The notes below the pieces were generated by a model. The model did no database searches. It was not told the origin of the DNA and was given only the letters and a program-made list of their open reading frames with translations. Below, piece after piece: positions 15,850-24,824 of a stretch of DNA of 64,000 nt; positions within the stretch are counted from its first letter, which is position 1, and every line of letters starts with the position of its first letter. The translations under genes and the position numbers were made by a program. This stretch comes from Gp6-AA40 sp050742535 (GTDB lineage: Bacteria; Acidobacteriota; Vicinamibacteria; Vicinamibacterales; UBA2999), in the NCBI GenBank assembly GCA_050742535.1, contig JBOGIQ010000001.1, forward strand, positions 6,067-70,066, written 5' to 3'.

Positions 15850-17190
15850 ATGGTCCCCAACCGCTGGCGCATTCCGATTGGCGCGGTGCTGGTGCACATC
15901 TGCATCGGCTCCGTTTACGCGTGGAGTACGTTCAACCGGCCCATTCAGGCGCTCTTTCCCGACAGCCCGTGGTGGTTCAGCCCGCCCTACACGACGTTTA
16001 CGACCGCACTCGCGCTGCTCGGGCTGAGCGCCGCCTTCGGCGGACCCTGGGTGGAGCGCCGTGGTCCGCGCGTTGCCGCAACCTGGGCGGCGATTTTCTT
16101 CGGCGTGGGTCTACAGGTCGGCGGGGTGGGCCTCGCGCTTGGCAAGCCCTTCCTGGTGTTTTTGGGCATGGGTCTGACCGGCGGCGTCGGCTGCGGGCTC
16201 GGATACATCTCTCCGGTAAGCACGCTGGTGAAATGGTTTCCCGATCGCCGCGGGATGGCGACTGGCATGGCCATCATGGGGTTCGGCGGCGGTGCGTTCG
16301 TTGCCGGCTACCTCAACGTCTATTTGATGGACGTGTTTGGCGTCGCGCGCACCGTCATGATGCTCGGCGCGATCTACTTCGTGGTCATGGTCATCGGCTC
16401 GCGGCTGATGGAGCTGCCGCCGCCGGGATGGACGCCTGCCGGCTGGAGCCCGCCGGTGAAGGCGAACGCGATGATCGCGGATCGCAGCGTCACACGCAAC
16501 GAAGCCATCGGCACCGTGCAGTTCTATCTGTTGTGGGGAATCCTCTTCATCAACGTCACGGCCGGAATCGGAATCCTCGCGCAGGCGTCGCCGATGATGC
16601 AGGACATGTTTGGCCGGACGCCGATCCAGGCTGCCGCCGTCGTCTCGCTCATCAGTCTCTTCAACGCCGGCGGGCGGTTCATGTGGGCCTCCGGCTCCGA
16701 TTACATCGGGCGGCGAAACACCTACGTCATCTTCTTCGCGGTGCAGCTGATCCTGTTCCTGCTGATACCTGGCTTTGCCGCGCGCGGGCAGTGGCTGCCT
16801 TTTCAGACCAGCCTCTTCGTCATCTTCACCATGTACGGCGGCGGATTCGCCACGATCCCCGCGTTTCTGGCCGATATCTTCGGTCCGCAGAACGTCGGGG
16901 CGATCCATGGCGCGCTGCTCACGGCGTGGAGTGCCGCGGCGATCGCCGGTCCGGTCATCATCACGGAGCTCTCGAACCGCGCGAAGGCGGCGCTGCCTCC
17001 CGGAGCGAACCGCGTGAACATCTACGACACGCCGCTGCAGGTGCTGGCGGCGTTGCTTGCGGTCGGGTTTGTGATCACGTTGCTGGTGCGGCCGCTCGCG
17101 CGGCAGCAGTATGAACCCCAGCCCGTGCGCGTGCGAACCGGTCCGAAAAGCCGCTCGGGCTCCGTCGCCGTCGTCGAACCTGAAGACTGA
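15850..17190 (+). CDS. OFA-family MFS transporter (oxalate/formate antiporter type)
   Basis: 446-residue twelve-helix major facilitator. The first helix block IPIGAVLVHICIGSVYAWST and the PPYTTFTTAL block are typical of OxlT/OFA members; MWASGSDYIGRRNTY marks the central loop signature. OFA proteins exchange monocarboxylates or dicarboxylates such as oxalate and formate. Formate dehydrogenase genes 14 kb downstream make formate or a similar acid plausible. The stop codon is inside a CTGAAGA short repeat. Confidence 0.85.
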   Translation: MVPNRWRIPIGAVLVHICIGSVYAWSTFNRPIQALFPDSPWWFSPPYTTFTTALALLGLSAAFGGPWVERRGPRVAATWAAIFFGVGLQVGGVGLALGKPFLVFLGMGLTGGVGCGLGYISPVSTLVKWFPDRRGMATGMAIMGFGGGAFVAGYLNVYLMDVFGVARTVMMLGAIYFVVMVIGSRLMELPPPGWTPAGWSPPVKANAMIADRSVTRNEAIGTVQFYLLWGILFINVTAGIGILAQASPMMQDMFGRTPIQAAAVVSLISLFNAGGRFMWASGSDYIGRRNTYVIFFAVQLILFLLIPGFAARGQWLPFQTSLFVIFTMYGGGFATIPAFLADIFGPQNVGAIHGALLTAWSAAAIAGPVIITELSNRAKAALPPGANRVNIYDTPLQVLAALLAVGFVITLLVRPLARQQYEPQPVRVRTGPKSRSGSVAVVEPED

Positions 17191-17217
17191 AGACTGAGGG
17201 CTGAAGACTGAAGGCTG
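17180..17217. repeat. CTGAAGACTGA short-repeat tract
   Basis: Four partly degenerate copies of CTGAAGACTGA/GGCTGAAG between the transporter and the TPR gene; the first copies supply the transporter's last codons and stop. Confidence 0.7.
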
Positions 17218-17222
17218 CCACC

Positions 17223-18548
17223 ATGCGTACCGGCTTCTGCGTCGCGCTGATTGCGGTGACGTTCGGCTCGGTGCTGCCGGACGGACAGACCCGCCCGAAT
17301 TCCAGCAATCGGATCGCCGAATTGCAGGAGTGGATGGCGCTTGTCTCGCAGCACACGCCGGGCCGCGTTGATGAGGCTGTCTCGAACGCGCGGTCATGGG
17401 GGCGCGAGTCGCTGCAGAACGTCCGCGACGATTTAGCCGCGCTCAGGCTGCTGATGTGCGAGCGCTGTTCCAAGCCCCAGCAGGCGGACAGATTTCGAAC
17501 CGAGCCGGTGAAGATCGGCAGCCGGCACGCGTGGCGGACGGTGTACGCCTCGAGCCACGTCATGGAACTGACGGAGTTCGTCAAACGGATCGGCACGAGG
17601 TTCGACGTCAACGATCTCCTCAAGCGTGGCGCTCTTCTCCACACCGACGTCGCGCTGCGTGCGCCTCCGGTCCTGACCTTCGCGGCGAACGCCGATTACC
17701 TGCCGCTGCAGCGGACGATCGTGCAGCTTGCCGATGGCCAGCAGGCCGGTTTGGAGGCGACCGTCGATCACCTCGACATGGCGCGGCGTCTCCTCGACCT
17801 GGTGACGCCCGATCCGCGCGCCGATGTGCGCGAAACACCAGAACGGGATCAGATGGTCCGCGTGTGGTATCGCGCCACCATGTCGGCGCTGCTCGACTTG
17901 AGCCAGCTGGACGTGACACACACTGATACCGCCCTTCAGCTCCTGCCGGGTGAAACCACCGTGCTCTTTCTGGCCGGCGCCCATCACGAAACGCTTGCCG
18001 CGCCGCGCTACCAGAGCGCGATCGCGACGCGAACGCTCGGCAACGTCTCAGTGATCGCGTCCGAACAGGAGGAGCTGCGGCGCGCCGAGGGGCTGTTCCG
18101 GCGCGCGGTGAACGCGGATCCGGAATACGTGGAAGCGCACCTGCGATTGGGCCAGGTGCTCGGCCGTCTCGGCCGCCACGACGAGGCTCTGACGGAGCTG
18201 CGAATGGCGGCGCAGGCAAGCGATCCGGTTATTACCTACTACGCGCACCTGCTGATCGGGCGCGAAGAGGACGCGCGGGGCAACGTCCCGAACGCACGGT
18301 CGGCGTACGAGCGTGCGGCGGCGCTGGTGGCGCGAGCGCAGGCACCGCGCCTGGCCCTCAGTGAAATCGAGATGCGTTCCGGGAATCGAACGGCGGCCCG
18401 GCGATGGATGGACGAGGCGCTGGGTGCGTCGGGGTCGGCGCCGTCTGCTGACCCCTGGACGTTTTATGCGCAGTCCGCCGGCCGCTCGGCAGCCGCCCTC
18501 CTCGTGTCGGTCGGCCGGGCATTTCAGCCTGCCGGAGTACAACGATGA
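17223..18548 (+). CDS. Secreted or periplasmic TPR-repeat protein
   Basis: 441 residues with a weak N-terminal signal (FCVALIAVTFGSVLPDGQ). The C-terminal third has tetratricopeptide repeats: EGLFRRAVNADPEYVEAHLR, then LGRLGRHDEALTELRMAAQA and VPNARSAYERAAALVARAQ. The middle part (residues 80-270) is not recognised. It overlaps the VWA gene by four bases, so the two are likely co-expressed and may form one envelope assembly. Confidence 0.7.
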   Translation: MRTGFCVALIAVTFGSVLPDGQTRPNSSNRIAELQEWMALVSQHTPGRVDEAVSNARSWGRESLQNVRDDLAALRLLMCERCSKPQQADRFRTEPVKIGSRHAWRTVYASSHVMELTEFVKRIGTRFDVNDLLKRGALLHTDVALRAPPVLTFAANADYLPLQRTIVQLADGQQAGLEATVDHLDMARRLLDLVTPDPRADVRETPERDQMVRVWYRATMSALLDLSQLDVTHTDTALQLLPGETTVLFLAGAHHETLAAPRYQSAIATRTLGNVSVIASEQEELRRAEGLFRRAVNADPEYVEAHLRLGQVLGRLGRHDEALTELRMAAQASDPVITYYAHLLIGREEDARGNVPNARSAYERAAALVARAQAPRLALSEIEMRSGNRTAARRWMDEALGASGSAPSADPWTFYAQSAGRSAAALLVSVGRAFQPAGVQR

Positions 18549-19489
18549 TCGCTATTTGGTGCCTCGTGGGGCGAGCCTTGCAGGCTCGCCTCGCGAACCC
18601 GAAGGGTTCGCGCCACGGAATCGAAGTTCGCGCGATCCGTCTCGCCGCAACGTTTGCCATCGTTGTCGCCGCTTCCCCGACGGGAGTACGCGGTCAGGAC
18701 TCGACGTTTGCCTCGAAGGCTGCCCCCGTGCGGGTTGACGTGCTCGTGACCGACAACGGCGTTGCCCTGACCGGTCTGACGGCGGCTGACTTCGAGGTGA
18801 CCGACAACGGCGTCGTCCAGCAGATCGAGCTGATCGAATTCGACAAGCTGCCGTTGAACGTCATCCTGGCGCTCGACATGAGCGCCAGCACGGCGGGCGA
18901 ACGGCTTCTGCACCTGCGGCTGGCCGCTCGCGCCGTGCTCGGGGGACTTGCTGCAACCGATCGCGGCGCGCTCCTCACATTCAGCGATGGCATCCAGCTG
19001 GCGCACGCGCTGTCGGCGGATGTCGCGGCGGTCCGCGCCGCGCTGGACCGGGTGTGGCCGTCCGGCGGAACGGCGCTCGTGGATGGTGCGTACTCCGCAC
19101 TCATGCTCGCCGGGCGCGACGCCGGCCGCGACCTGGTCGTTGTCTTCAGCGATGGTCTGGACACGAGCAGCATCCTGCCGCGGGAGCGGGTGCTGGAGTC
19201 GGCACGGCGCAGCGACGCGGTCGTCTACGGCGTCACCGCGGGAAACTCGGGAAAGGTCGGGTTCGTCAGCAGCCTCAGCCAGCAGACCGGCGGACAGTCG
19301 ATGGAGGTCTCCTCGACGATGGATCTGCAGAAGACGTTCGTCGGAATCCTCGACGAGTTCCGGCGCCGCTACGTCCTGAGCTTCACGCCGCGCGGCGTTT
19401 CCGGCACCGGCTGGCACCGGCTGCAGGTCCGCGTCAAGGGACGCCGGGCGGTGATTACCGCGCGCCAGGGGTATACCGCCGGCGGATAA
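18545..19489 (+). CDS. VWFA-related (TIGR03436-type) secreted protein
   Basis: 314 residues. Residues about 55-300 match the acidobacterial VWFA-related family: RVDVLVTDNGVALTGLTAADF, a MIDAS-like DMSAST near 105, TFSDGIQ, SDGLDTSS and YVLSFTPRGVSGTGWHRLQV. The signal-like helix (RLAATFAIVVAASPTGVRGQ) does not begin until residue 32; the first 30 residues are encoded by a three-hairpin repeat (18562-18618). Either the repeat moved the start away from the signal peptide or a non-standard start is used. Role probably protein interaction at the envelope. Confidence 0.75.
   Translation: MIAIWCLVGRALQARLANPKGSRHGIEVRAIRLAATFAIVVAASPTGVRGQDSTFASKAAPVRVDVLVTDNGVALTGLTAADFEVTDNGVVQQIELIEFDKLPLNVILALDMSASTAGERLLHLRLAARAVLGGLAATDRGALLTFSDGIQLAHALSADVAAVRAALDRVWPSGGTALVDGAYSALMLAGRDAGRDLVVVFSDGLDTSSILPRERVLESARRSDAVVYGVTAGNSGKVGFVSSLSQQTGGQSMEVSSTMDLQKTFVGILDEFRRRYVLSFTPRGVSGTGWHRLQVRVKGRRAVITARQGYTAGG
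18562..18618. repeat. Three-hairpin palindromic element at the start of the VWA gene
   Basis: Outer arms CCTCGTGG/CCACGG enclose GGCGAGCC...GGCTCGCC and CGCGAACCC...GGGTTCGCG, in the opposite hairpin order to the pabB copy. Confidence 0.75.
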
Positions 19490-19510
19490 CATATCGGGGA
19501 TACGTCTCCG

Positions 19511-20782
19511 ATGAACCGCCCCACCAGTGAAACCTCGAATGACGTCCGCATGCGGGGGTTCGCGCGGCGCCACACGGTTGCGGCAGCGCTCGAGTGGCTC
19601 GACGCGCAGCTGCAGCCCTTCGACGTTGCTCAGGGCAGGCCTCTCGACGCCGAAACCATCCCGCTGGGTCTTGCGGCAGGCCGTGTGCTCGCCAGTTCGG
19701 TCGTCAGCGATGTCGACGTCCCGGGATTCGACCGCGCGACGATGGACGGCTATGCGGTGGACGCGGCGAGCACGGACGGTGCAGGCTCATACAATCGCCT
19801 GCCGCTGACAGTCATCGGCGACTCGATGCCGGGACGCCCGTTCGGCGGATTGCTTCGGCCCGGCGAGGCGGTGCGGGTGATGACCGGCGCGCCGATTCCA
19901 CGCGGGGCCGACGCCGTGGTGCCGGCAGAATTCGTCGAAATCGAAAGTCCAGCGCGCGTGCACGCGCTGGCGGCCGTTTCGCCAGGGAAGAACATCGGCC
20001 GAACCGGGGAAGACATCCCGCGTGGCACAACCATTCTCGAGGTTTGCCGTGTGCTGCGGCCGCAGGACATCGGCGTCCTCAGCTCCGTTGGCCACGCTCA
20101 GGTCAGCGTGCTGCGGCGGCCGCGCGTGCGGCTTGTCGTCACCGGCAACGAACTGCTGCCCGCCGGATCCCGTCCGCACGGCGTTCATATCGCCGATGCG
20201 AACGGGCCGATGCTGGCCGCGCTGGTCGAACGCGACGGCGGCGTGGTCGATTTTCCGGGCCTCGTCCGCGACGATCGGCAAGCCATCCTGGACGGCCTCA
20301 CGGCCGACGCCGACATCGTGATCGTCTCCGGCGGATCGAGCGTCGGCGTCGAGGACCTCGCGCCGACGTTGGTCGCGGAGCACGGCGACCTGGCCGTGCA
20401 CGGCATCGCGATGCGGCCAAGCAGTCCGACCGGTCTTGGGACGGTCGGCCGCCGGCTGGTGTTCCTCCTTCCCGGCAACCCCGTCTCCAGCCTCTGTGCG
20501 TACGACTTTTTTGCCGGTCGCGCCGTTCGCGTCGTGGGCGGACGCGAGAAAGCCTGGCCCTACCGTGCCGTGCGAGCGGCGCTGAGCCGCAAGATCAGCT
20601 CGCCGATTGGGCGGCTCGATTATGCGCGCGTCAGGCTTGTCGAGGGCCGCGTCGATCCGATCGCCGTCGGCGGCGCGTCGGTGCTCTCGTCGACGACTCG
20701 CGCGGATGGCTTCGTGATCGTCGGCGACGACAGCGAGGGCTTCGCCGAAGGGACCGAGGTCGACGTCTGGCTGTATGCCTGA
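19511..20782 (+). CDS. moeA: Molybdopterin molybdotransferase MoeA, first copy
   Basis: 423-residue MoeA. It inserts molybdate or tungstate into adenylylated molybdopterin. Conserved blocks: DVDVPGFDRATMDGYAV near 66-82, GEAVRVMTGAPIPRGADAVV near 118-137, RLVVTGNELLPAG near 208, IVSGGSSVGVEDL near 275 and FLLPGNPVSSL near 318. Residues near 37-45 (PFDVAQGRP) come from a CCCTTCGAC...GCTCAGGGCAGG palindromic element. The stop overlaps the second moeA by eight bases. Confidence 0.92.
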   Translation: MNRPTSETSNDVRMRGFARRHTVAAALEWLDAQLQPFDVAQGRPLDAETIPLGLAAGRVLASSVVSDVDVPGFDRATMDGYAVDAASTDGAGSYNRLPLTVIGDSMPGRPFGGLLRPGEAVRVMTGAPIPRGADAVVPAEFVEIESPARVHALAAVSPGKNIGRTGEDIPRGTTILEVCRVLRPQDIGVLSSVGHAQVSVLRRPRVRLVVTGNELLPAGSRPHGVHIADANGPMLAALVERDGGVVDFPGLVRDDRQAILDGLTADADIVIVSGGSSVGVEDLAPTLVAEHGDLAVHGIAMRPSSPTGLGTVGRRLVFLLPGNPVSSLCAYDFFAGRAVRVVGGREKAWPYRAVRAALSRKISSPIGRLDYARVRLVEGRVDPIAVGGASVLSSTTRADGFVIVGDDSEGFAEGTEVDVWLYA

Positions 20783-22742
20783 GCAGGAACAGTTTCTTCA
20801 GGTCCTCGACCGCGACGAGGCGGAGCAGCGGTTCCGGGCGGCGCTGGATCTGACGCCGCGTGGCGTCGAGCGGATTCCGCTGGATGCGGCGCTGGGCCGT
20901 GTGCTCGCCGCCGACGTCCTGGCGCCGGTCGACGTTCCCTCCTTCGATCGCTCCAACGTCGACGGCTTCGCCGTTGTTGCCGAAGATACGTTCGGCGCGT
21001 CCGAGGAGATGCCGCGTTCCGTGCGGCTCGTGGACGAACATATTCACACCGGGATCGTACCGGCGGCGGCGATCCACGGCGGCGACGCGGCGGCGATCGC
21101 CACCGGTGGGATGATGCCGCGCGGCGCCGACGCCGTCGTGATGGTCGAGTACGCGGAGGCGCGATCGGGCACGTTGCGGATTGCCCGCGCCGTCACGGCC
21201 GGCAGCGGCGTGTCGTTCGCCGGAACCGACATCACGGCGGGCGAGACGGTGCTGCGCCAGGGTCAGCTCCTCACCAGCCGCGACACCGGCGTGCTGGCGG
21301 CGATTGGTGTGTTCGAGGTGGACGTGTGGCGCAAGCCCGTCGTGGCGGTTCTCTCGACCGGCGACGAGATCATCCCGCCCGGGCAGCCGATGGAGCCGGC
21401 GCGCGTCTACGACTCGAACGCACAGGTGCTCGCCGACGCCATTCGCGAAGCCGGCGGCGAGCCGGCGCGGCTGGGGATCGTTCGCGACGAGGAGAGCGCG
21501 CTGCGTGGGCATCTGCGCCAGGCGCTCGAGTTCGCCGACATCGTTCTGCTCTCCGGCGGCACCAGCAAGGGCGCCGGCGACGTGTCCTACCGCGTCGTCT
21601 CCGAGCTTGGCGATCCGGGAGTGGTCGCGCACGGCGTCGCACTCAAGCCGGGGAAGCCGATCTGTCTGGCCGCAACCGGTGGGCGCGCCGTCGTCGTGCT
21701 TCCCGGTTTTCCCACGTCGGCCATCTTCACGTTCCACGAGTTCGTGGCGCCGGTGATTCGCATGCTGGCGGGCCGCGATGCCGAAGAGCGCACGGTGGTG
21801 CCGGCGCGGCTGGCCGTGAAGGTGAACAGCGAGATCGGTCGCACGGAATACCTGCTCGTCGGCCTGGTGCAGGCGCCGGACGATGATGTTGCTGCCGGCG
21901 ACACCCGTGGCGTCCGGCTTCAGCCGGATAACCGAACATCGTTGATCGCCTATCCGATGGGCCAGGGCTCCGGCAGCGTGACGACGTTCAGCAGGGCAGA
22001 CGGGTTCGCCACAATCGATCGGCATCAGGAGATCGTCGAGGCTGGCACTGTCGTCGACGTTCAGCTGCTGGGCCGCGACCTTCGGCTGGCGGACCTGGTG
22101 TGCATCGGCAGCCATTGCATCGGTCTGGACTACCTGCTCGGCGAGCTGCAGCGCCGCGGGGTGCGTTCGAAGTTCCTGGCGGTTGGCAGCACGGCAGGCC
22201 TCGACGCCGCCCGCCGCGGCGAGTGCGACATCGCCGGCGTCCATCTCCTCGATCCGGCGAGCGGCACGTACAACCGTCCGTTTCTGAGCGGCTGGCTCGA
22301 ACTGATACCTGGCTACGGCCGGCTGCAGGGGATCGTGTTCCGCCGCGGTGACGGGCGTTTCGAGGGCCGCTCGGCCGCAGACGCGATTGCCGGCGCGACC
22401 AGCGAGCCCGATTGCGTGATGGTGAACAGGAATCAGGGGAGTGGCACGCGGGCGCTGATCGATCGCCTGCTTGGCGGCGCGCGGCCGCCGGGCTACGCCG
22501 TTCAGCCGCGCAACCACAACGCCGTTGCCGCGGCCGTACGGCAGGGGCGTGCCGATTGGGGTGTGACGCTCGACACCGTTGCGCACGGAGCCGGCCTCGG
22601 CTTCATTCCGGTTCAGCCCGAGCAATTTGATTTCATCGTGCCTCGCGCTCGCGTCCAACGCGAAGCGGTCGTTGCGTTCAAGCGGCTGCTGGAAGAGCCC
22701 GACGTTCGTCTGGCGCTGCAGCGGCTCGGGATGAACCTGTGA
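20775..22742 (+). CDS. MoeA with C-terminal periplasmic-binding-like (PBP-like) domain
   Basis: 655 residues. Residues 1-410 are a second MoeA (VDVPSFDRSNVDGFAV, GGMMPRGADAVVMVEY, VLSTGDEIIPPGQ, LLSGGTSKGAGDV, LPGFPTSAIFTF). Residues about 440-655 are the PBP-like molybdate/anion-binding fold (VCIGSHCIGLDYLL, KFLAVGSTAGLDAARRGECD, VMVNRNQGSGTRALID). Such fusions occur in archaea and some bacteria and are thought to sense or deliver oxyanion; metal choice is not known. Residues near 380-390 are encoded by a TCCGGCTTCAGCCGGA element. It overlaps mobA by four bases. Confidence 0.9.
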   Translation: MPEQEQFLQVLDRDEAEQRFRAALDLTPRGVERIPLDAALGRVLAADVLAPVDVPSFDRSNVDGFAVVAEDTFGASEEMPRSVRLVDEHIHTGIVPAAAIHGGDAAAIATGGMMPRGADAVVMVEYAEARSGTLRIARAVTAGSGVSFAGTDITAGETVLRQGQLLTSRDTGVLAAIGVFEVDVWRKPVVAVLSTGDEIIPPGQPMEPARVYDSNAQVLADAIREAGGEPARLGIVRDEESALRGHLRQALEFADIVLLSGGTSKGAGDVSYRVVSELGDPGVVAHGVALKPGKPICLAATGGRAVVVLPGFPTSAIFTFHEFVAPVIRMLAGRDAEERTVVPARLAVKVNSEIGRTEYLLVGLVQAPDDDVAAGDTRGVRLQPDNRTSLIAYPMGQGSGSVTTFSRADGFATIDRHQEIVEAGTVVDVQLLGRDLRLADLVCIGSHCIGLDYLLGELQRRGVRSKFLAVGSTAGLDAARRGECDIAGVHLLDPASGTYNRPFLSGWLELIPGYGRLQGIVFRRGDGRFEGRSAADAIAGATSEPDCVMVNRNQGSGTRALIDRLLGGARPPGYAVQPRNHNAVAAAVRQGRADWGVTLDTVAHGAGLGFIPVQPEQFDFIVPRARVQREAVVAFKRLLEEPDVRLALQRLGMNL

Positions 22743-23377
22743 CCCTTCGACTCGCCCCCTCGGGGCTCGCTCAGGGCAGGCCCGCAGGAATCGTCCTGTG
22801 CGGCGGGAGGTCCACCCGCATGGGCGTTCCCAAGGCCACGCTGCCCTTCGGTCCCGAGACGATGCTGCAGCGGGTCGTCAGGCTTCTGGGAACGGTGGTC
22901 GATCCGATCGTGGTGGTCGGCGCCAGGGACCAGGAACTGCCGGCGCTGCCTCCCGCGGTGCTGATCACGCGCGACGAACGGGACGCGCGCGGCCCGCTGG
23001 AAGGACTGCGCGCGGGCCTGCAGGCGTTACCCGCCGACGCGGATGCCGCGTACGCCACGAGCTGCGACGTTCCGTTGCTGGTGCCCGCGTTCGTGCGGCG
23101 CATGATCGAGTTGCTCGGGGACCACGACATCGCCGTCATCGCGATCGACGGCTTCACGCATCCGCTGTCGGCCGTCTATCGGAGGGCGACGCTGCCGCAC
23201 ATCGACGCGCTGCTCGCGCAGGATCGGCTGCGGCCCGCGTATCTGTTCGAGGCTGTCCGTACGCGGCGCGTTACGCCTGACGAGATGCGGGATGTGGATC
23301 CCGAGCTCCGCACGCTGCGGAACCTCAACACGCGCGAGGATTATCTGACGGCGCTCGCGGAGGCTGGCCTGTCGTAG
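22739..23377 (+). CDS. mobA: Molybdenum cofactor guanylyltransferase
   Basis: 212-residue nucleotidyltransferase that adds GMP to Mo-molybdopterin. GIVLCGGRSTRMGVPKATLPFG at residues 17-37 is the GTP-binding signature (quoted here only by its ends LCGGRSTRMG and KATLPFG), followed by RDERDARGPLEGLRAG and ATSCDVPLL. The first 16 residues are encoded by a palindrome (22743-22782, CCCTTCGAC...GCTCAGGGCAGG) and are not part of the usual fold; no later start fits the first strand. MGD is needed by the formate dehydrogenase and nitrate reductase in this window. Confidence 0.9.
   Translation: MTLRLAPSGLAQGRPAGIVLCGGRSTRMGVPKATLPFGPETMLQRVVRLLGTVVDPIVVVGARDQELPALPPAVLITRDERDARGPLEGLRAGLQALPADADAAYATSCDVPLLVPAFVRRMIELLGDHDIAVIAIDGFTHPLSAVYRRATLPHIDALLAQDRLRPAYLFEAVRTRRVTPDEMRDVDPELRTLRNLNTREDYLTALAEAGLS
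22743..22782. repeat. CCCTTCGAC...GCTCAGGGCAGG palindromic element
   Basis: Imperfect hairpin that encodes the MobA N-terminus. A shorter relative is at 19616-19641 in moeA. Confidence 0.6.
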
Positions 23378-23383
23378 TGTCCG

Positions 23384-23445
23384 CCGTGGGGCGCGCCTTG
23401 TCAGGCGCGCCAGGCGGACGTGACAACGTCCGCCCCACGATCGTT
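23384..23445. repeat. Three-hairpin palindromic element between convergent genes
   Basis: Outer CCGTGG/CCACGATCG arms with hairpins GGCGCGCC...GGCGCGCC and GGCGGACG...CGTCCGCC, just after mobA and before the amidohydrolase 3' end; it could act as a bidirectional stem terminator. Confidence 0.75.
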
Positions 23446-23465
23446 ATTCGGTGTCCGTTTAGCGC

Positions 23466-24824
23466 TCATTGCGGCGGAAACGCCTGCCGTGCGCCGTCGA
23501 CCACGAGCACGACGCCCTGCCGCATCACGAACCGCATCCGCTCGAGCACGGTCACGTCGTCGAGCGGGCTGCCGCTCACGGCGATGATGTCCGCATCCTT
23601 CCCGGGCTCCAGCGATCCGATGCGGCTCGCGCGGTCGAGGAGCGTCGCCGCGTCGATTGTTGCCGCGCGGATCGCGGCCGCCGGCCTCATCCCCGCCTTG
23701 ACGAGAAGAGCAAACTCCTTTGCGTTCTTCCCGTGATCCGATACGCCGGAGTCGGTGCCGAGCGCGATCTTGACGCCGTCGCGAATCGCCCTGGCGATAT
23801 TCTCGCCGTGCGCGACGACGGCTTCCTCAGCCTTGGCCAGGGTGAGCGCGCTGCGTGCGCCGGCGCGCGCCTGCGCGAGCGCGGCATGAGGCGCGACCAT
23901 CGTCGGCACGAGCCACGCCCCGGTCTGTTTGAACTGCGCGTTCGTCGCCGGACTGGTGAACGTGCCGTGCTCGATTGAATCCACGCCGGCCTTCAGCGCG
24001 GCGGCGATGCCGTCTTCACCATGCGCGTGCGCGGCGACCTTTCGTCCAAACAGATGGGCCGTGTCGACAATGGCCTTCATCTCGTCGTCGAACAGCTGCT
24101 GACCCAGCCCGCCGGCGATGTTGCTGTTCACGCCGCCGGTGGCGGTGAACTTGATGACGTCGGCACCCTGCGAGATCTGATCGCGGACGGCGCGGCGGCA
24201 GTCGTCCGCGCCGCTGCACAAGTGGGTCGAGCGGGCGCGCCGCACCTCCGCAATGTCACGGTTCGTGTTGTTGGACGAATCGCCGTGCCCTCCCGGCCCG
24301 GAGATGCCGCGGCCGGCGGCGACGATGGTCGGCCCCGAGACGAGCCCGGCGAGGATTGCGTCGCGCAGGGCGGTGACGCTGTGGACGTCCGACCCGAGGT
24401 CGCGGACGGTCGTGAACCCGGCCTCGAGGGTGCGCCGGGCGTTGTCCACGCCAATCAGCAGCTCGTCTTCCACGTCTCGGTTAAGCAGTTCCAGCCTCGC
24501 GCGCATCTTGTCGTCGTCGCTGAAGATGTGCACGTGCGCGTCGATCATTCCCGGCAGCACGAAGTCCTTCTTCAGGTCAATCAGCCGTGCACCCGGCGCG
24601 GGCGCGACGAACCCGTCGCGAATGGAGTCGATCCGATTGTTCCTGACGACGACGGTAGACGGGCCGCGCGGCGCCTGGGCGGGACGATCGAGCAGCGCTC
24701 CGGCGTGGATGTAGACGACGCGATCTGGCGGCGCCTGCGCACTCAGCCTGACCGTGTGCGCGCGCTCAGGCAGACCCGCCGCAATGGCACTGGCGAGGAC
24801 GATGCCCGGAAGTATTCTGCGCAT
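23466..24824 (-). CDS. Secreted metal-dependent amidohydrolase
   Basis: 452-residue amidohydrolase of the imidazolonepropionase/prolidase-like group. A signal peptide (LPGIVLASAIAAG) precedes the small beta domain; metal ligands are in VLPGMIDAHVHIF near residues 90-102, a lysine in ADVIKFTATGG, histidines in VAAHAHGEDG and DSIEHGTF, and the final aspartate in ALGTDSGVSDHG near 345. Substrate unknown. ATG 24824 overlaps the msrP stop (TGATG). Confidence 0.85.
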   Translation of the reverse strand: MRRILPGIVLASAIAAGLPERAHTVRLSAQAPPDRVVYIHAGALLDRPAQAPRGPSTVVVRNNRIDSIRDGFVAPAPGARLIDLKKDFVLPGMIDAHVHIFSDDDKMRARLELLNRDVEDELLIGVDNARRTLEAGFTTVRDLGSDVHSVTALRDAILAGLVSGPTIVAAGRGISGPGGHGDSSNNTNRDIAEVRRARSTHLCSGADDCRRAVRDQISQGADVIKFTATGGVNSNIAGGLGQQLFDDEMKAIVDTAHLFGRKVAAHAHGEDGIAAALKAGVDSIEHGTFTSPATNAQFKQTGAWLVPTMVAPHAALAQARAGARSALTLAKAEEAVVAHGENIARAIRDGVKIALGTDSGVSDHGKNAKEFALLVKAGMRPAAAIRAATIDAATLLDRASRIGSLEPGKDADIIAVSGSPLDDVTVLERMRFVMRQGVVLVVDGARQAFPPQ

